DNA of 10,306 nt. It comes from Phycisphaerae bacterium (GTDB lineage Bacteria > Planctomycetota > Phycisphaerae > SM23-33). Of this stretch, positions 1-6,952 are shown in pieces. Made by a program: the position numbers and the translations under genes. Positions within the stretch are counted from its first letter, which is position 1. Every line of letters begins with the position of its first letter. The notes beneath the pieces were generated by a model that worked only from the letters and a program-made list of their open reading frames with translations, searched no databases and was not told the origin of the DNA. The stretch is taken from contig JASLZV010000033.1 of assembly GCA_030754715.1 (NCBI GenBank), positions 1 through 10,306 on the forward strand. The letters run 5' to 3'.

Positions 1-574
1 CGACATAGGCCTGGTTCTCAATTGCTCGGGCCCGAAGCAGAGCCAGCCAGTGTTCCTGCCGAGAGGCCGGCCAGTTGGCAATTACCGCAAACAGTTCCGC
101 CCCTTGTCTGGTCGCCGTTCTGAAAAATTCCGGGAACCGCAGATCGTAGCAGATCGCCGGCGCCACATCTAAGCCACGTACCTGCGCGACGGCGATCTGC
201 TGCCCTGGCGCGTAGTGGTCCGCCTCTTGGGCAGGGCTGAACAAATGCATCTTGCCGTACCGCGCCAGTTCGCGGCCGTCGGGGGCAAGCAGGACGGCCT
301 CGTTTCGCACCACGCCGCCCGAGGAGGTGGCCAGCCCGCCCAGAACATACACCCCCCAACGCCCGGCCAATTCAGCGAGGAATCCAAACGTGGGCCCTTC
401 GGGCTCCTCGGCTACGCCTGTGGTGTTCATGGTGAACCCGACGGCGAAGAGTTCCGGCAGCAGCACCAGGTCGCCGCGGTGCACCTCGGCTGCGTCGAGC
501 AGGTCACTGACCTTGGCATAATTGGACGGTGGGTCTTCCCATGTAATGTCAAACTGAACGCATACGATGTTCAT
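1..574 (-). CDS. Omega-amidase-like nitrilase (carbon-nitrogen hydrolase), 3' end outside window
   Basis: The frame starts at an ATG at 574 and stays open to the left edge, giving 191 residues; about 60-70 C-terminal residues are missing compared with family members of about 255. The nitrilase catalytic triad is visible: Glu41 in LLPELF, Lys108 in YGKMHLF and Cys142 in ICYDLRFPEFF. The stretch from ICYDLRFPE to ANWPASRQEHWLALLRARAI closely resembles E. coli YafV and the Nit2/omega-amidase group, which hydrolyse alpha-ketoglutaramate to 2-oxoglutarate and ammonia in the cytoplasm. There is no signal peptide. The ribosome site is weak, but the start matches where family members begin. It lies 25 bp downstream of the epimerase-like gene and probably shares the glnN operon, which fits glutamine metabolism. 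Family assignment is secure; the exact amide substrate is inferred from similarity and context. Confidence 0.92.
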   Translation of the reverse strand, partial: MNIVCVQFDITWEDPPSNYAKVSDLLDAAEVHRGDLVLLPELFAVGFTMNTTGVAEEPEGPTFGFLAELAGRWGVYVLGGLATSSGGVVRNEAVLLAPDGRELARYGKMHLFSPAQEADHYAPGQQIAVAQVRGLDVAPAICYDLRFPEFFRTATRQGAELFAVIANWPASRQEHWLALLRARAIENQAYV

Positions 575-599
575 AATCACCGTGGCCTGATCGACGTTT

Positions 600-1523
600 T
601 CAAATGATCCCTTCTTCGCGCATCCACGCCACCGTCCGCTCCATGGTTTGTTCCGGCGTGTGCCGTGGCTCGTACCCCAGTTTGGCTCGAATCTTTGAGA
701 TATCCGGAAGCATGTGTTCCCTGAAATGGTAATTTGCGCCGGGGTCGGGCAGGATCGTGGAGTAGAAATCTTCGTGCGAGACGTACTCTATCGGTATGTC
801 CGTATTATATATTCCGGCATATGCCTCGATGAATTGTGGTGCGGGCAGGCCGTATGCGGCCCCGACGTTGAAAATCTCACCTGCCGCAGCCTGGCGATTA
901 TCGACAGCCAGGCAAAACGCCCGGGCTATGTCCTCGGCGTCGCAGGGTCCGATCGAGGTATTGCACCCGAGGGGGAGCTTGACGGACGTGCCCTGAATGT
1001 GGGCTTTGTGAACGTCGGCATCCCGGCCGCCGTGTCCATCCAGCGGTATCTTGCCCGGTCCACAGATGTTCGGGGGCATGATGGCCGTGAAGGCAATCCC
1101 GTCCCGGGCGGCTTTGTCCCTGGTGGCCAGCATTTGACGATATCTCTGAGCATACCCTTCGGATTCGCAGGGACTCTGGGTGGTATCGGGGGTGGGTATA
1201 GTCCTGGGCGGCCCGAACATCCAGACCGACCCGCAGGCGATGAAGTGCTTGCAGGTGCTCATGGCTGCTTCGTAGGTTCCGGAGACGTCTACCCCTATGA
1301 TGTCGATTACCACCTCTGCCCCTGTCTGAGCGACGCAGTCGCACCAGGCGGCGTCCTGCGTCGCATACCGGGCCGTTTGCAATTCAACCTTCTGCCAGGC
1401 CGCGGTTTTTCCGGTAGGCGTACTACCGCGCGAAACGACAATCACCTGCCCGCCCCTATCGACAAGCATGGGAATAAGGAAGCTGCCGATGTGGCCGGTT
1501 CCGCCGATAACGAGAATTTTCAT
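600..1523 (-). CDS. NAD(P)-binding extended-SDR protein, epimerase/dehydratase-like, atypical active site
   Basis: This encodes 307 residues. The N-terminus MKILVIGGTGHIG is a Rossmann dinucleotide-binding loop (GGTGxxG at 7-13), followed by a second strand ending in SRG (31-33). The length and the C-terminal substrate-domain layout (about 150-300) fit NAD-dependent nucleoside-diphosphate-sugar epimerase/dehydratase-like proteins. Ser99 in ACGSVWMFG lies where the catalytic Ser/Thr is expected. The usual YxxxK is not intact: the nearest match is Tyr124 in YAQRY, with Tyr128 where Lys should be. It may therefore be a divergent or non-redox member, and I cannot name a substrate. A good ribosome site (GGGAG, plus-strand 1531-1535) sits 7 nt before the ATG. 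The gene lies 54 bp downstream of glnN and 25 bp upstream of the nitrilase, so it is probably the middle gene of that operon. Its role in nitrogen metabolism is unclear. Confidence 0.88.
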   Translation of the reverse strand: MKILVIGGTGHIGSFLIPMLVDRGGQVIVVSRGSTPTGKTAAWQKVELQTARYATQDAAWCDCVAQTGAEVVIDIIGVDVSGTYEAAMSTCKHFIACGSVWMFGPPRTIPTPDTTQSPCESEGYAQRYRQMLATRDKAARDGIAFTAIMPPNICGPGKIPLDGHGGRDADVHKAHIQGTSVKLPLGCNTSIGPCDAEDIARAFCLAVDNRQAAAGEIFNVGAAYGLPAPQFIEAYAGIYNTDIPIEYVSHEDFYSTILPDPGANYHFREHMLPDISKIRAKLGYEPRHTPEQTMERTVAWMREEGII

Positions 1524-1577
1524 TCTGTATCTCCCGGATGGTGCCTGCCCGACGGCCGGTCGGGAGCTGTTGGCAAG

Positions 1578-3764
1578 TCAGCGGATAAACAGTATCTCGC
1601 GGTAAGGCGCCAGCGGCCAATAGTCGTCGGCTACCAGCAATTCCAGTTTGTCACCCCAGAGTCGCAGTTCGTCCATTGCAGGAATGACGGCGTCGCGCTG
1701 ATACTTCGCCTGGGCCAGCGCGTCGCCGCCGATGTCTTCGACGACCGCCTGGTCCAGGGCCACCGCGGCCTTGCGGAAGGCCGAGGCGGCCTCCGTCAAC
1801 TCTCTGAGGAGGTCCATTTGCGTGGGGTTTTCAAGACCTGCCACCTTGACATTGTTAACCGCGGCGGCTACGTCGGCTTGGTAGCGCAGGGCAGCCGGCA
1901 GGATCATTGTGTGGGCCATCGTCGAAGCGGTTTGTGCCTCGATGCCGATGGATCTGGCGTAGTTGGACAGGAGGATTTCCTCCCGGCTGCGCAGTTCGCG
2001 CTCGCTGTAGACGCAGTACTTGCCGAACAACTCGATGGCCTCGGGAGAAGTCGCCAGCGGCACGCAATCGACGGTGGTTTGCAGGTTCGGCAGGCCGCGC
2101 CGCTGGGCCTCTTTCTGCCACTTGAGGCAGTAGTTGTCGCCGTCGAACAGGATGGGCTCGAACTCCCCGACCATTTCCGACAGCAGTTCCTGGACCGCGT
2201 TGTTGAAGTCCTGGTCGGCATCGACGGCCGCCTCCAGCCTCGTGGCGATGTAGTCGAGCGACTCGGCTACGATGGCATTGAGCACGGTATTGGCCCCGGC
2301 GATGCTCTGGCTGGAGCCGATGGCGCGGAACTCGAACTTGTTGCCTGTAAAGGCGAATGGACTGGTGCGATTGCGGTCGCCTGCGTCGCGTGGAAGTTTC
2401 GGGAGCATCGAAACGCCTATCTCAAGGTGGTCGGGGGACTTGCTGCTCTTGGCGCCGCCAGACCGCAGTTGCTGGAAAACGTCGGTCAATTGGTCGCCCA
2501 GAAATACGCTGATAATCGCCGGCGGGGCTTCATTGGCGCCCAGGCGATGGTCATTGCCGGCCCCGCAGACGCTGAGGCGAAGCAGCCCGGCGTACTTGTA
2601 CACGCCCCTGAGCGCAGCGGCGCACAAGATCAGGAACTGTGCGTTGGCGTGTGGGGTGTCGCCCGGCTCGAGCAGATTCTCACCGTCGTCGGTAGTCATC
2701 GACCAGTTGTTGTGCTTGCCTGAGCCGTTGACACCCTCGAAGGGCTTTTCATGCAGCAGGCAGGCGAAGCCGTGGTGCCCGGCCACCTTCCGCAGCGTCT
2801 CCATTGTTAGCATCTGATGGTCGGTGGCCAAGTTGGCCGTCTCGAACGTCGGGGCCAGTTCGTACTGCCCCGGGGCTACCTCGTTGTGGCGGGTCTTGAC
2901 CGGTACGCCCAGGCGGAGCAACTCGTATTCCACCTCGGCCATAAAACTTAACACCCGCTCGGGGATTGCACCGAAATAATTATCCTCCAGTTCCTGGCCC
3001 TTGGGCGGTTTTGCACCGAAGAGGGTCCGCCCGGTGTTGACCAGGTCCGGGCGATTCAGGTAGAAGTGCCTGTCAATCAGGAAATACTCCTGTTCGGCCC
3101 CGACGGTGGTGAACACCCGCCTGGACGTGGTGTTGCCGAACAGCCGCAGGACGCGGATGGCTTGGGTGCTTAGGGCCTCCATTGACCGTAGTAGGGGGGT
3201 CTTCTTGTCCAGCGCATCACCGGTCCAACTGACGAACATGGTTGGAACCACCAGCGTTGCACCGTTGGGGTTGTCCAGGATAAATGCCGGGCTGGAGGGG
3301 TCCCAGGCGGTGTACCCGCGAGCCTCGAAGGTAGCCCGCAGCCCGCCGGAGGGAAAACTGCTGGCATCGGACTCGCCGCGGACCAGGTCCGTTCCGCTGA
3401 ACTTGGCCAGCACTTCGCCGTCGGGGGTGGGGGTGATGAAACTCTCGTGCTTTTCGGCTGTGTTGCCGGTCATCGGCTGGAACCAGTGCGTAAAGTGCGA
3501 CGCGCCGTGCTCGATGGCCCAGTCCCGCATCGCCAGCGCCACCGCGTCGGCAATTCCCGGGTTGATTTCCTGCCCGGCCTTGATGGTCTGTTGGAGCGAC
3601 TTGAAGACCATCTTCGGCAGCCGCTCGCGCTGGATCGCTTCGTTAAAGACATGCTCACAGTATACCTCGCGGACGTCCTTGGTTCGGTAGTCCACTAACC
3701 CGCCAAGGGCTTTGGCCTCACTGATAGCGATGATCGCGGCTTGACGTACGTTTTCTTGCGTCAT
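1578..3764 (-). CDS. glnN: Glutamine synthetase, class III (GSIII, GlnN type)
   Basis: This ATP-dependent enzyme ligates ammonia to glutamate to make glutamine in the cytoplasm. The 728-residue product has the normal length for class III enzymes, much longer than GSI (about 470). Class-diagnostic blocks are visible: FTHWFQPMTGNTAEKHESF (91-109), FPSGGLRATFEARGYTAWD (137-155), GAEQEYFLID (222-231), HNEVAPGQYELAP (293-305), NGSGKHNNWS (346-355) and FTGNKFEFRAIGSSQS (472-487); these include metal-binding and ATP-binding residues. I chose the ATG at 3764 rather than the in-frame ATG at 3863. It has an AGGA ribosome site (plus-strand 3772-3775) with 7-nt spacing, it gives a family-like N-terminus, and the upstream ATG would lie at or before the start site predicted from the sigma-54 promoter at 3869-3884. 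It is the first gene of a minus-strand operon with the epimerase-like gene and nitrilase. No substitution in the conserved blocks was seen. Confidence 0.97.
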   Translation of the reverse strand: MTQENVRQAAIIAISEAKALGGLVDYRTKDVREVYCEHVFNEAIQRERLPKMVFKSLQQTIKAGQEINPGIADAVALAMRDWAIEHGASHFTHWFQPMTGNTAEKHESFITPTPDGEVLAKFSGTDLVRGESDASSFPSGGLRATFEARGYTAWDPSSPAFILDNPNGATLVVPTMFVSWTGDALDKKTPLLRSMEALSTQAIRVLRLFGNTTSRRVFTTVGAEQEYFLIDRHFYLNRPDLVNTGRTLFGAKPPKGQELEDNYFGAIPERVLSFMAEVEYELLRLGVPVKTRHNEVAPGQYELAPTFETANLATDHQMLTMETLRKVAGHHGFACLLHEKPFEGVNGSGKHNNWSMTTDDGENLLEPGDTPHANAQFLILCAAALRGVYKYAGLLRLSVCGAGNDHRLGANEAPPAIISVFLGDQLTDVFQQLRSGGAKSSKSPDHLEIGVSMLPKLPRDAGDRNRTSPFAFTGNKFEFRAIGSSQSIAGANTVLNAIVAESLDYIATRLEAAVDADQDFNNAVQELLSEMVGEFEPILFDGDNYCLKWQKEAQRRGLPNLQTTVDCVPLATSPEAIELFGKYCVYSERELRSREEILLSNYARSIGIEAQTASTMAHTMILPAALRYQADVAAAVNNVKVAGLENPTQMDLLRELTEAASAFRKAAVALDQAVVEDIGGDALAQAKYQRDAVIPAMDELRLWGDKLELLVADDYWPLAPYREILFIR

Positions 3765-3771
3765 GGTTAGG

Positions 3772-3775
3772 TCCT
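3772..3775 (-). promoter_or_regulatory. Ribosome binding site of glnN (decides the start)
   Basis: AGGA on the minus strand ends 7 nt before the ATG at 3764. No comparable site sits before the upstream in-frame ATG at 3863, so this supports the 728-residue product. Confidence 0.6.
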
Positions 3776-3868
3776 GGCCATTGTTGTTCGGGACTTTTTG
3801 CAACGCCGCCCGACCACAGACGCGGATTCCCGTGCCGCGCAGGTCCGGCGGACTACGCGTCAAATACT

Positions 3869-3884
3869 AGCATGTCCTGTGCCA
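3869..3884 (-). promoter_or_regulatory. Sigma-54 (RpoN) -24/-12 promoter upstream of glnN
   Basis: Read on the minus strand this is TGGCACAGGACATGCT. Against the RpoN consensus TGGCAC(A/G)NNNNTTGC(A/T), every defined position matches except one T that is A. The invariant GG (plus-strand 3882-3883) and GC (3870-3871) are separated by exactly 10 bp, as the factor requires. The predicted transcription start is near 3857, leaving a leader of about 93 nt before the glnN ATG. RpoN promoters need an NtrC-type activator bound upstream; I saw no clear GCAC-N-GTGC NtrC site in 3885-4100, so the activator is unknown. The match is to a short motif, but its position before a glutamine synthetase gene makes chance less likely. 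Confidence 0.65.
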
Positions 3885-4070
3885 AAAGCACGGTCTATTT
3901 GCAGTTCCGGCCCTCCAGTGTGGATATGGGCGAGGCCCTGTTTGGTTCCATGGGCCAGGTGTCATCACGAATACGTGCTGCACTTTGCACACGGGCTGGA
4001 AATCGCAGCCAGCATCATTACGGTAACATCAAGATACGTAATCCCTGCGTAGTACCCCCAATTCATACGC

Positions 4071-4086
4071 AATTGTGCGGACAATT
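4071..4086. promoter_or_regulatory. Perfect inverted repeat, candidate GntR-family operator of the SDR operon
   Basis: AATTGT and ACAATT form perfect 6-bp arms around a 4-bp centre (GCGG), about 175 bp before the SDR start. The half-site ACAATTAT followed by TCGAC is also seen at the gntR-MDR operator region (ACAATTATTGTCGAC at 8961-8975, here ACAATTATCGAC at 4081-4092). TTGT...ACAA dyads are usual for FCD-type GntR regulators. The spacing differs from the other site (4 bp against 2 or 3), so control by the same regulator is an inference. Confidence 0.42.
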
Positions 4087-4258
4087 ATCGACTCAAGGTC
4101 GCCGCGGCTGGACGGCGCGATCGGATTTCAATGACAATGAACCGATTTCCATCATCGCCGGTGTTTCTAATGATTGCCAATGGGAATCGGCGAGGTTAAG
4201 ATTTGTCGGTTGCAGGTTAGCTGGCTGGGGGGTTTGATGATCCGGAAAGGGTGAGCTG

Positions 4259-5071
4259 ATGAAACTCAAAGATAAAATTGCGATTATAACGGGCTCGGGC
4301 GCCGGTATCGGCAGGAGCATGGTGGAAGTGTTTGCTCGCCAGGGGGCCAAAGTGGCAGCCGCTTCGCGGAGGGCGGTCAACGGTCAGCCGGTGGTCGATG
4401 CTGTTGTCTCCGCCGGCGGTGAGGCAATCTTTGTCCGATGTGATGTTTCCGTCGAGAAAGACGTCCGCGAGATGGTCGCCAAGGCTGTCGAGGAGTATGG
4501 GCGAATCGACATTCTTGTTAACAACGCCGGTGTGAATTTCGTCAAGCCCTTCGAACAGACCCAACGGGCCGATTGGGACCGGGTAATCAACACCGACTTG
4601 CTGGGAACCTATTTGTGCTCCCGGTACGCCATCATCGAAATGCTTAAAACCGGCGGTGGTTCGATTGTAAACATAACCACGGTTCATACGATGGCTTCCC
4701 TGCCCGGCGCCGGACCCTACGACGCGGCCAAATGGGGGATGGTCGGATTGACCAAGGCGCTGGCTGTCGAGTACGCCACGCGAAACATCCGGGTGAACGC
4801 TCTGTCACCCGGTCTGATCGACACGCAGATATGGACGGACATTCAAGAGGCCGCCCCGAACCCCCAGGAATGCCTGGCTTATTGGAAGTCCAATATCCCG
4901 ATGGGTCGGGTCGGCAGCCCTGAGGAAATCGCCAACGTAGCGGTCTTTCTGGCCAGTGATGAAGCCAGTTATGTTACTGGAACCAACATCTTCGCCGATG
5001 GCGGAATGACCAGCCAACTGATCAGCCAGGAACCTTTTGCATCGGAAACGCTCGGAGGCGGCGCCCGTTAG
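4259..5071 (+). CDS. Classical SDR-family oxidoreductase (sugar or sugar-acid dehydrogenase-like)
   Basis: This 270-residue cytoplasmic protein is a classical short-chain dehydrogenase. It shows TGSGAGIG (11-18) for dinucleotide binding, CDV (61-63), NNAG (88-91), Asn111 of the catalytic tetrad, Tyr154 and Lys158 in YDAAK, and a C-terminal FADGG (245-249). Ser36-Arg37-Arg38 after the second strand suggest NADP(H) preference. The position 13 residues before Tyr154, normally Ser, is Thr141, which keeps a hydroxyl but is unusual. A GAAAGG ribosome site (4245-4250) lies 8 nt before the ATG. It is the first gene of a three-gene operon with the mutarotase-like and SMP-30 genes, 18 bp before the next gene. 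That context suggests oxidation of an aldose to its lactone, or of a sugar acid. Generic SDR similarity cannot fix the substrate, and other alcohols or ketones remain possible. Confidence 0.95.
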   Translation: MKLKDKIAIITGSGAGIGRSMVEVFARQGAKVAAASRRAVNGQPVVDAVVSAGGEAIFVRCDVSVEKDVREMVAKAVEEYGRIDILVNNAGVNFVKPFEQTQRADWDRVINTDLLGTYLCSRYAIIEMLKTGGGSIVNITTVHTMASLPGAGPYDAAKWGMVGLTKALAVEYATRNIRVNALSPGLIDTQIWTDIQEAAPNPQECLAYWKSNIPMGRVGSPEEIANVAVFLASDEASYVTGTNIFADGGMTSQLISQEPFASETLGGGAR

Positions 5072-5089
5072 GCGCCCCGGCAACAAGCA

Positions 5090-6058
5090 ATGACCAAGAT
5101 ATTCACGGACACGTTTCAAGGGCTGGACAGGATTACCGTGGAGAATCGGGAGGTGAGTTTTTCCGTCCTGCCGCAACTTGGCGGGAAAATGATTTCTCTG
5201 GTTTGCAAAGGTACCGGCCGGGAATTCATGTCTTTGAGCGGCCGGGAATTTCGCCCACTGCGGTATGGGGAGGACTTCGGTGACTGTGATATCAGTGGAT
5301 TTGATGAATGTTTCCCCACCATTGCCGAGGGGGTGTATCCCGATTGGCCCTGGAAAGGCACCGTTGTGCCGGATCATGGTGAATTGTGGACGCTGCCGTG
5401 GAAATGCGAAACCAAAGCGGACCGTCTGATTATGTCGGCCCACGGAGTCAGATTCCCCTATTGGTTCATCAAGGAAATGTCTGTCGAGGTAAACCGTGTT
5501 TGTATGCGATACACGTTGCGCAATTTGTCTCCCCACGAGTTCAGGTACATCTGGTCGGCCCATCCGCTGTTGGCGGTGACGCCCGGCAGCAGGATTATCC
5601 TGCCGGGCAGCCCTCGGATACGTACCGACTTTTCAAAATACGAGAGGTTCGGCGAACTGCTCTACGAAACATCCTGGCCGGAGGCGAGGCAGGCCGACGG
5701 CGCGGTGGTCGATTTGAGCGTGATCAGGTCGGCAAATGAGGATCAGGCCACCAAGGTGTTCACGACAAGGCTCGAAGAAGGCTGGTGCGCTTTGCACGAT
5801 CGCAAGACGGGCGACTTCATAAAATTGTCCTTCCCGGCGGATAGAATTCCATACGTTGGCCTGTGGATCAATGAGGGCGGCTGGCCCTTTGACGGTAAGC
5901 CAAGTTTCAATGTTGCTCTCGAACCGTGCACCGGCTGCCCGGACAAATTGGAAACCGCGGTTCAGCAAGGTGAATATGCGAGTATCCGGGGCCTCGCCGA
6001 GGTCTCATGGACGCTGGAGATAACGTTGGGCAGATCGGAATCGCCGGTGTTCGGCTGA
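5090..6058 (+). CDS. Galactose-mutarotase-like (aldose 1-epimerase superfamily) protein
   Basis: This 322-residue protein has no signal peptide. It resembles the galactose-mutarotase fold: an all-beta protein that binds a sugar ring and in true mutarotases interconverts alpha and beta anomers. Landmarks are GFDECFPTI (70-78), VPDHGELW (93-100), SAHPLLAV (156-163) and ALEPCTG (276-282). His96, His158 and Glu278 fall in the order expected of the two histidines and the general-base glutamate of GalM, although the surrounding motifs are not those of GalM itself, so it belongs to a divergent branch. No clear ribosome site precedes the ATG, and the 18-bp gap after the SDR gene suggests translation linked to that gene. 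It is followed after 18 bp by the lactonase gene. A carbohydrate-handling role is well supported; mutarotation as the actual reaction is inferred. Confidence 0.85.
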   Translation: MTKIFTDTFQGLDRITVENREVSFSVLPQLGGKMISLVCKGTGREFMSLSGREFRPLRYGEDFGDCDISGFDECFPTIAEGVYPDWPWKGTVVPDHGELWTLPWKCETKADRLIMSAHGVRFPYWFIKEMSVEVNRVCMRYTLRNLSPHEFRYIWSAHPLLAVTPGSRIILPGSPRIRTDFSKYERFGELLYETSWPEARQADGAVVDLSVIRSANEDQATKVFTTRLEEGWCALHDRKTGDFIKLSFPADRIPYVGLWINEGGWPFDGKPSFNVALEPCTGCPDKLETAVQQGEYASIRGLAEVSWTLEITLGRSESPVFG

Positions 6059-6064
6059 CTGACC

Positions 6065-6069
6065 GGAGG
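6065..6069 (+). promoter_or_regulatory. Ribosome binding site of the SMP-30 gene (decides the start)
   Basis: GGAGG lies only 1 nt before the ATG at 6071 but 7 nt before the in-frame ATG at 6077. The spacing favours the second ATG, giving a product that begins MSVKVVAHV. Confidence 0.7.
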
Positions 6070-6076
6070 AATGCGA

Positions 6077-6934
6077 ATGTCTGTCAAGGTCGTTGCGCAC
6101 GTCAATAACGTATTGGGCGAAGGTCCGCTGTGGCACTGGACCGAGAAGCGAGTGTACTGGACCGACATACTCCAGGGGCGTCTGTACCGGCTGAACCCGG
6201 TCGGCGGCCAATACGAACTGGTCATCGAAGGCCGGCCTGTCGGGGGGTTCACCATTCAAGCGGATGGCTCGCTTCTTCTGTTCCGGGATCGCGGCAGAGT
6301 GGAGGTTCTGCGCGACGGTGACATCGCTGAAACGATTGTTGAGGAAATTCCCCAGGAGACCCACACACGCTTCAATGACGTGATTGCCGCCCCGTGTGGT
6401 CGGGTGTTTTGCGGAACTATGTCAGCCGATGATCGCCCGGGGCGGCTTTACCGCCTGAATCATGACGGGACGTATCAGATCGTCATCGATGGTGTTGAGG
6501 TCCCAAACGGCATGGGATTCACCGGCGACCTGAAGAGCATGTACTTCACCGATACGATGAAACGGACGATCCTGATCTACGACTACGACCGCGACTCCGG
6601 TGATTTGTCGAACCGACGGATCTTCGCCAGGACCGGGGGTTTGGCCTTGCCCGACGGCCTGACCGTTGATGCCGAAGGCGACGTATGGTCGGCCATGTGG
6701 GAAGGCGGCTGTGTCATACGGTATGCTCCTGATGGTGGCGAGAAAGGCCGTGTGAACCTTCCTGTGAACAAACCCACCTCGGTTGCATTTGGCGGGGCGG
6801 ACTTTTCGCATCTCTACGTCACGTCGGCCTCTTTGGACGAGACCGGCGACAAGGTCGAAAACGCCGGCGACCTTTTCTGCGTCGATGCCGGCGCTCAAGG
6901 CCGCCGGGAATTCCATTCGCGCATCGGTTTTTAG
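6077..6934 (+). CDS. SMP-30/gluconolactonase/regucalcin-family lactonase
   Basis: The 285-residue product is a six-bladed beta-propeller metal-dependent lactonase, which opens aldonolactones to aldonic acids in the cytoplasm. The single-metal site is complete: Glu15 in LGEGPLW, Asn144 in VPNGMGF and Asp193 in LPDGL. The substrate-side residues Arg98 and Asn100 in HTRFND are also present, matching regucalcin Arg101 and Asn103. Length is full for the family. The start at 6077 is chosen over 6071 because of the ribosome site spacing. It is the last gene of the SDR-mutarotase-lactonase operon and meets the LarA-family gene tail to tail with 18 bp between stop codons; no strong terminator is visible there. 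In context it would hydrolyse the lactone made by the SDR or MDR. The sugar specificity cannot be determined. Confidence 0.95.
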   Translation: MSVKVVAHVNNVLGEGPLWHWTEKRVYWTDILQGRLYRLNPVGGQYELVIEGRPVGGFTIQADGSLLLFRDRGRVEVLRDGDIAETIVEEIPQETHTRFNDVIAAPCGRVFCGTMSADDRPGRLYRLNHDGTYQIVIDGVEVPNGMGFTGDLKSMYFTDTMKRTILIYDYDRDSGDLSNRRIFARTGGLALPDGLTVDAEGDVWSAMWEGGCVIRYAPDGGEKGRVNLPVNKPTSVAFGGADFSHLYVTSASLDETGDKVENAGDLFCVDAGAQGRREFHSRIGF

Positions 6935-6952
6935 GGGCTCCTGGCCGGTTGT

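Larger units (their letters stand above)
3765..4258. other. Divergent intergenic region between glnN and the SDR operon (494 bp)
   Basis: No convincing coding frame exists here; the short open frames lack ribosome sites and recognisable motifs. The left part holds the glnN leader (about 3765-3857) and its sigma-54 promoter. The middle (about 3890-4060) contains a GTGC-8-GCAC repeat (3975-3990) without a known match. The right part holds the AATTGT-4-ACAATT inverted repeat (4071-4086) and two similar 8-mers, CGGATTTC at 4122-4129 and CCGATTTC at 4142-4149, 20 bp apart on the same strand. I could not identify a strong sigma-70 promoter for the plus-strand operon. Confidence 0.6.

Noticed and set aside
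714..2723. A 669-codon open frame on the plus strand
   Set aside because: It runs antisense to the epimerase-like gene and glnN, both well supported by family motifs. Its translation has no recognisable domain; it is a by-product of codon bias.
3765..3863. 33-residue N-terminal extension of glutamine synthetase from the ATG at 3863
   Set aside because: No ribosome site, not family-like, and it lies around the predicted sigma-54 start site; the ATG at 3764 fits better.
3975..3990. GTGC-8-GCAC inverted repeat as an NtrC site for the sigma-54 promoter
   Set aside because: NtrC sites have the half-sites in the opposite order (GCAC...GTGC), so this does not match despite a suitable distance.
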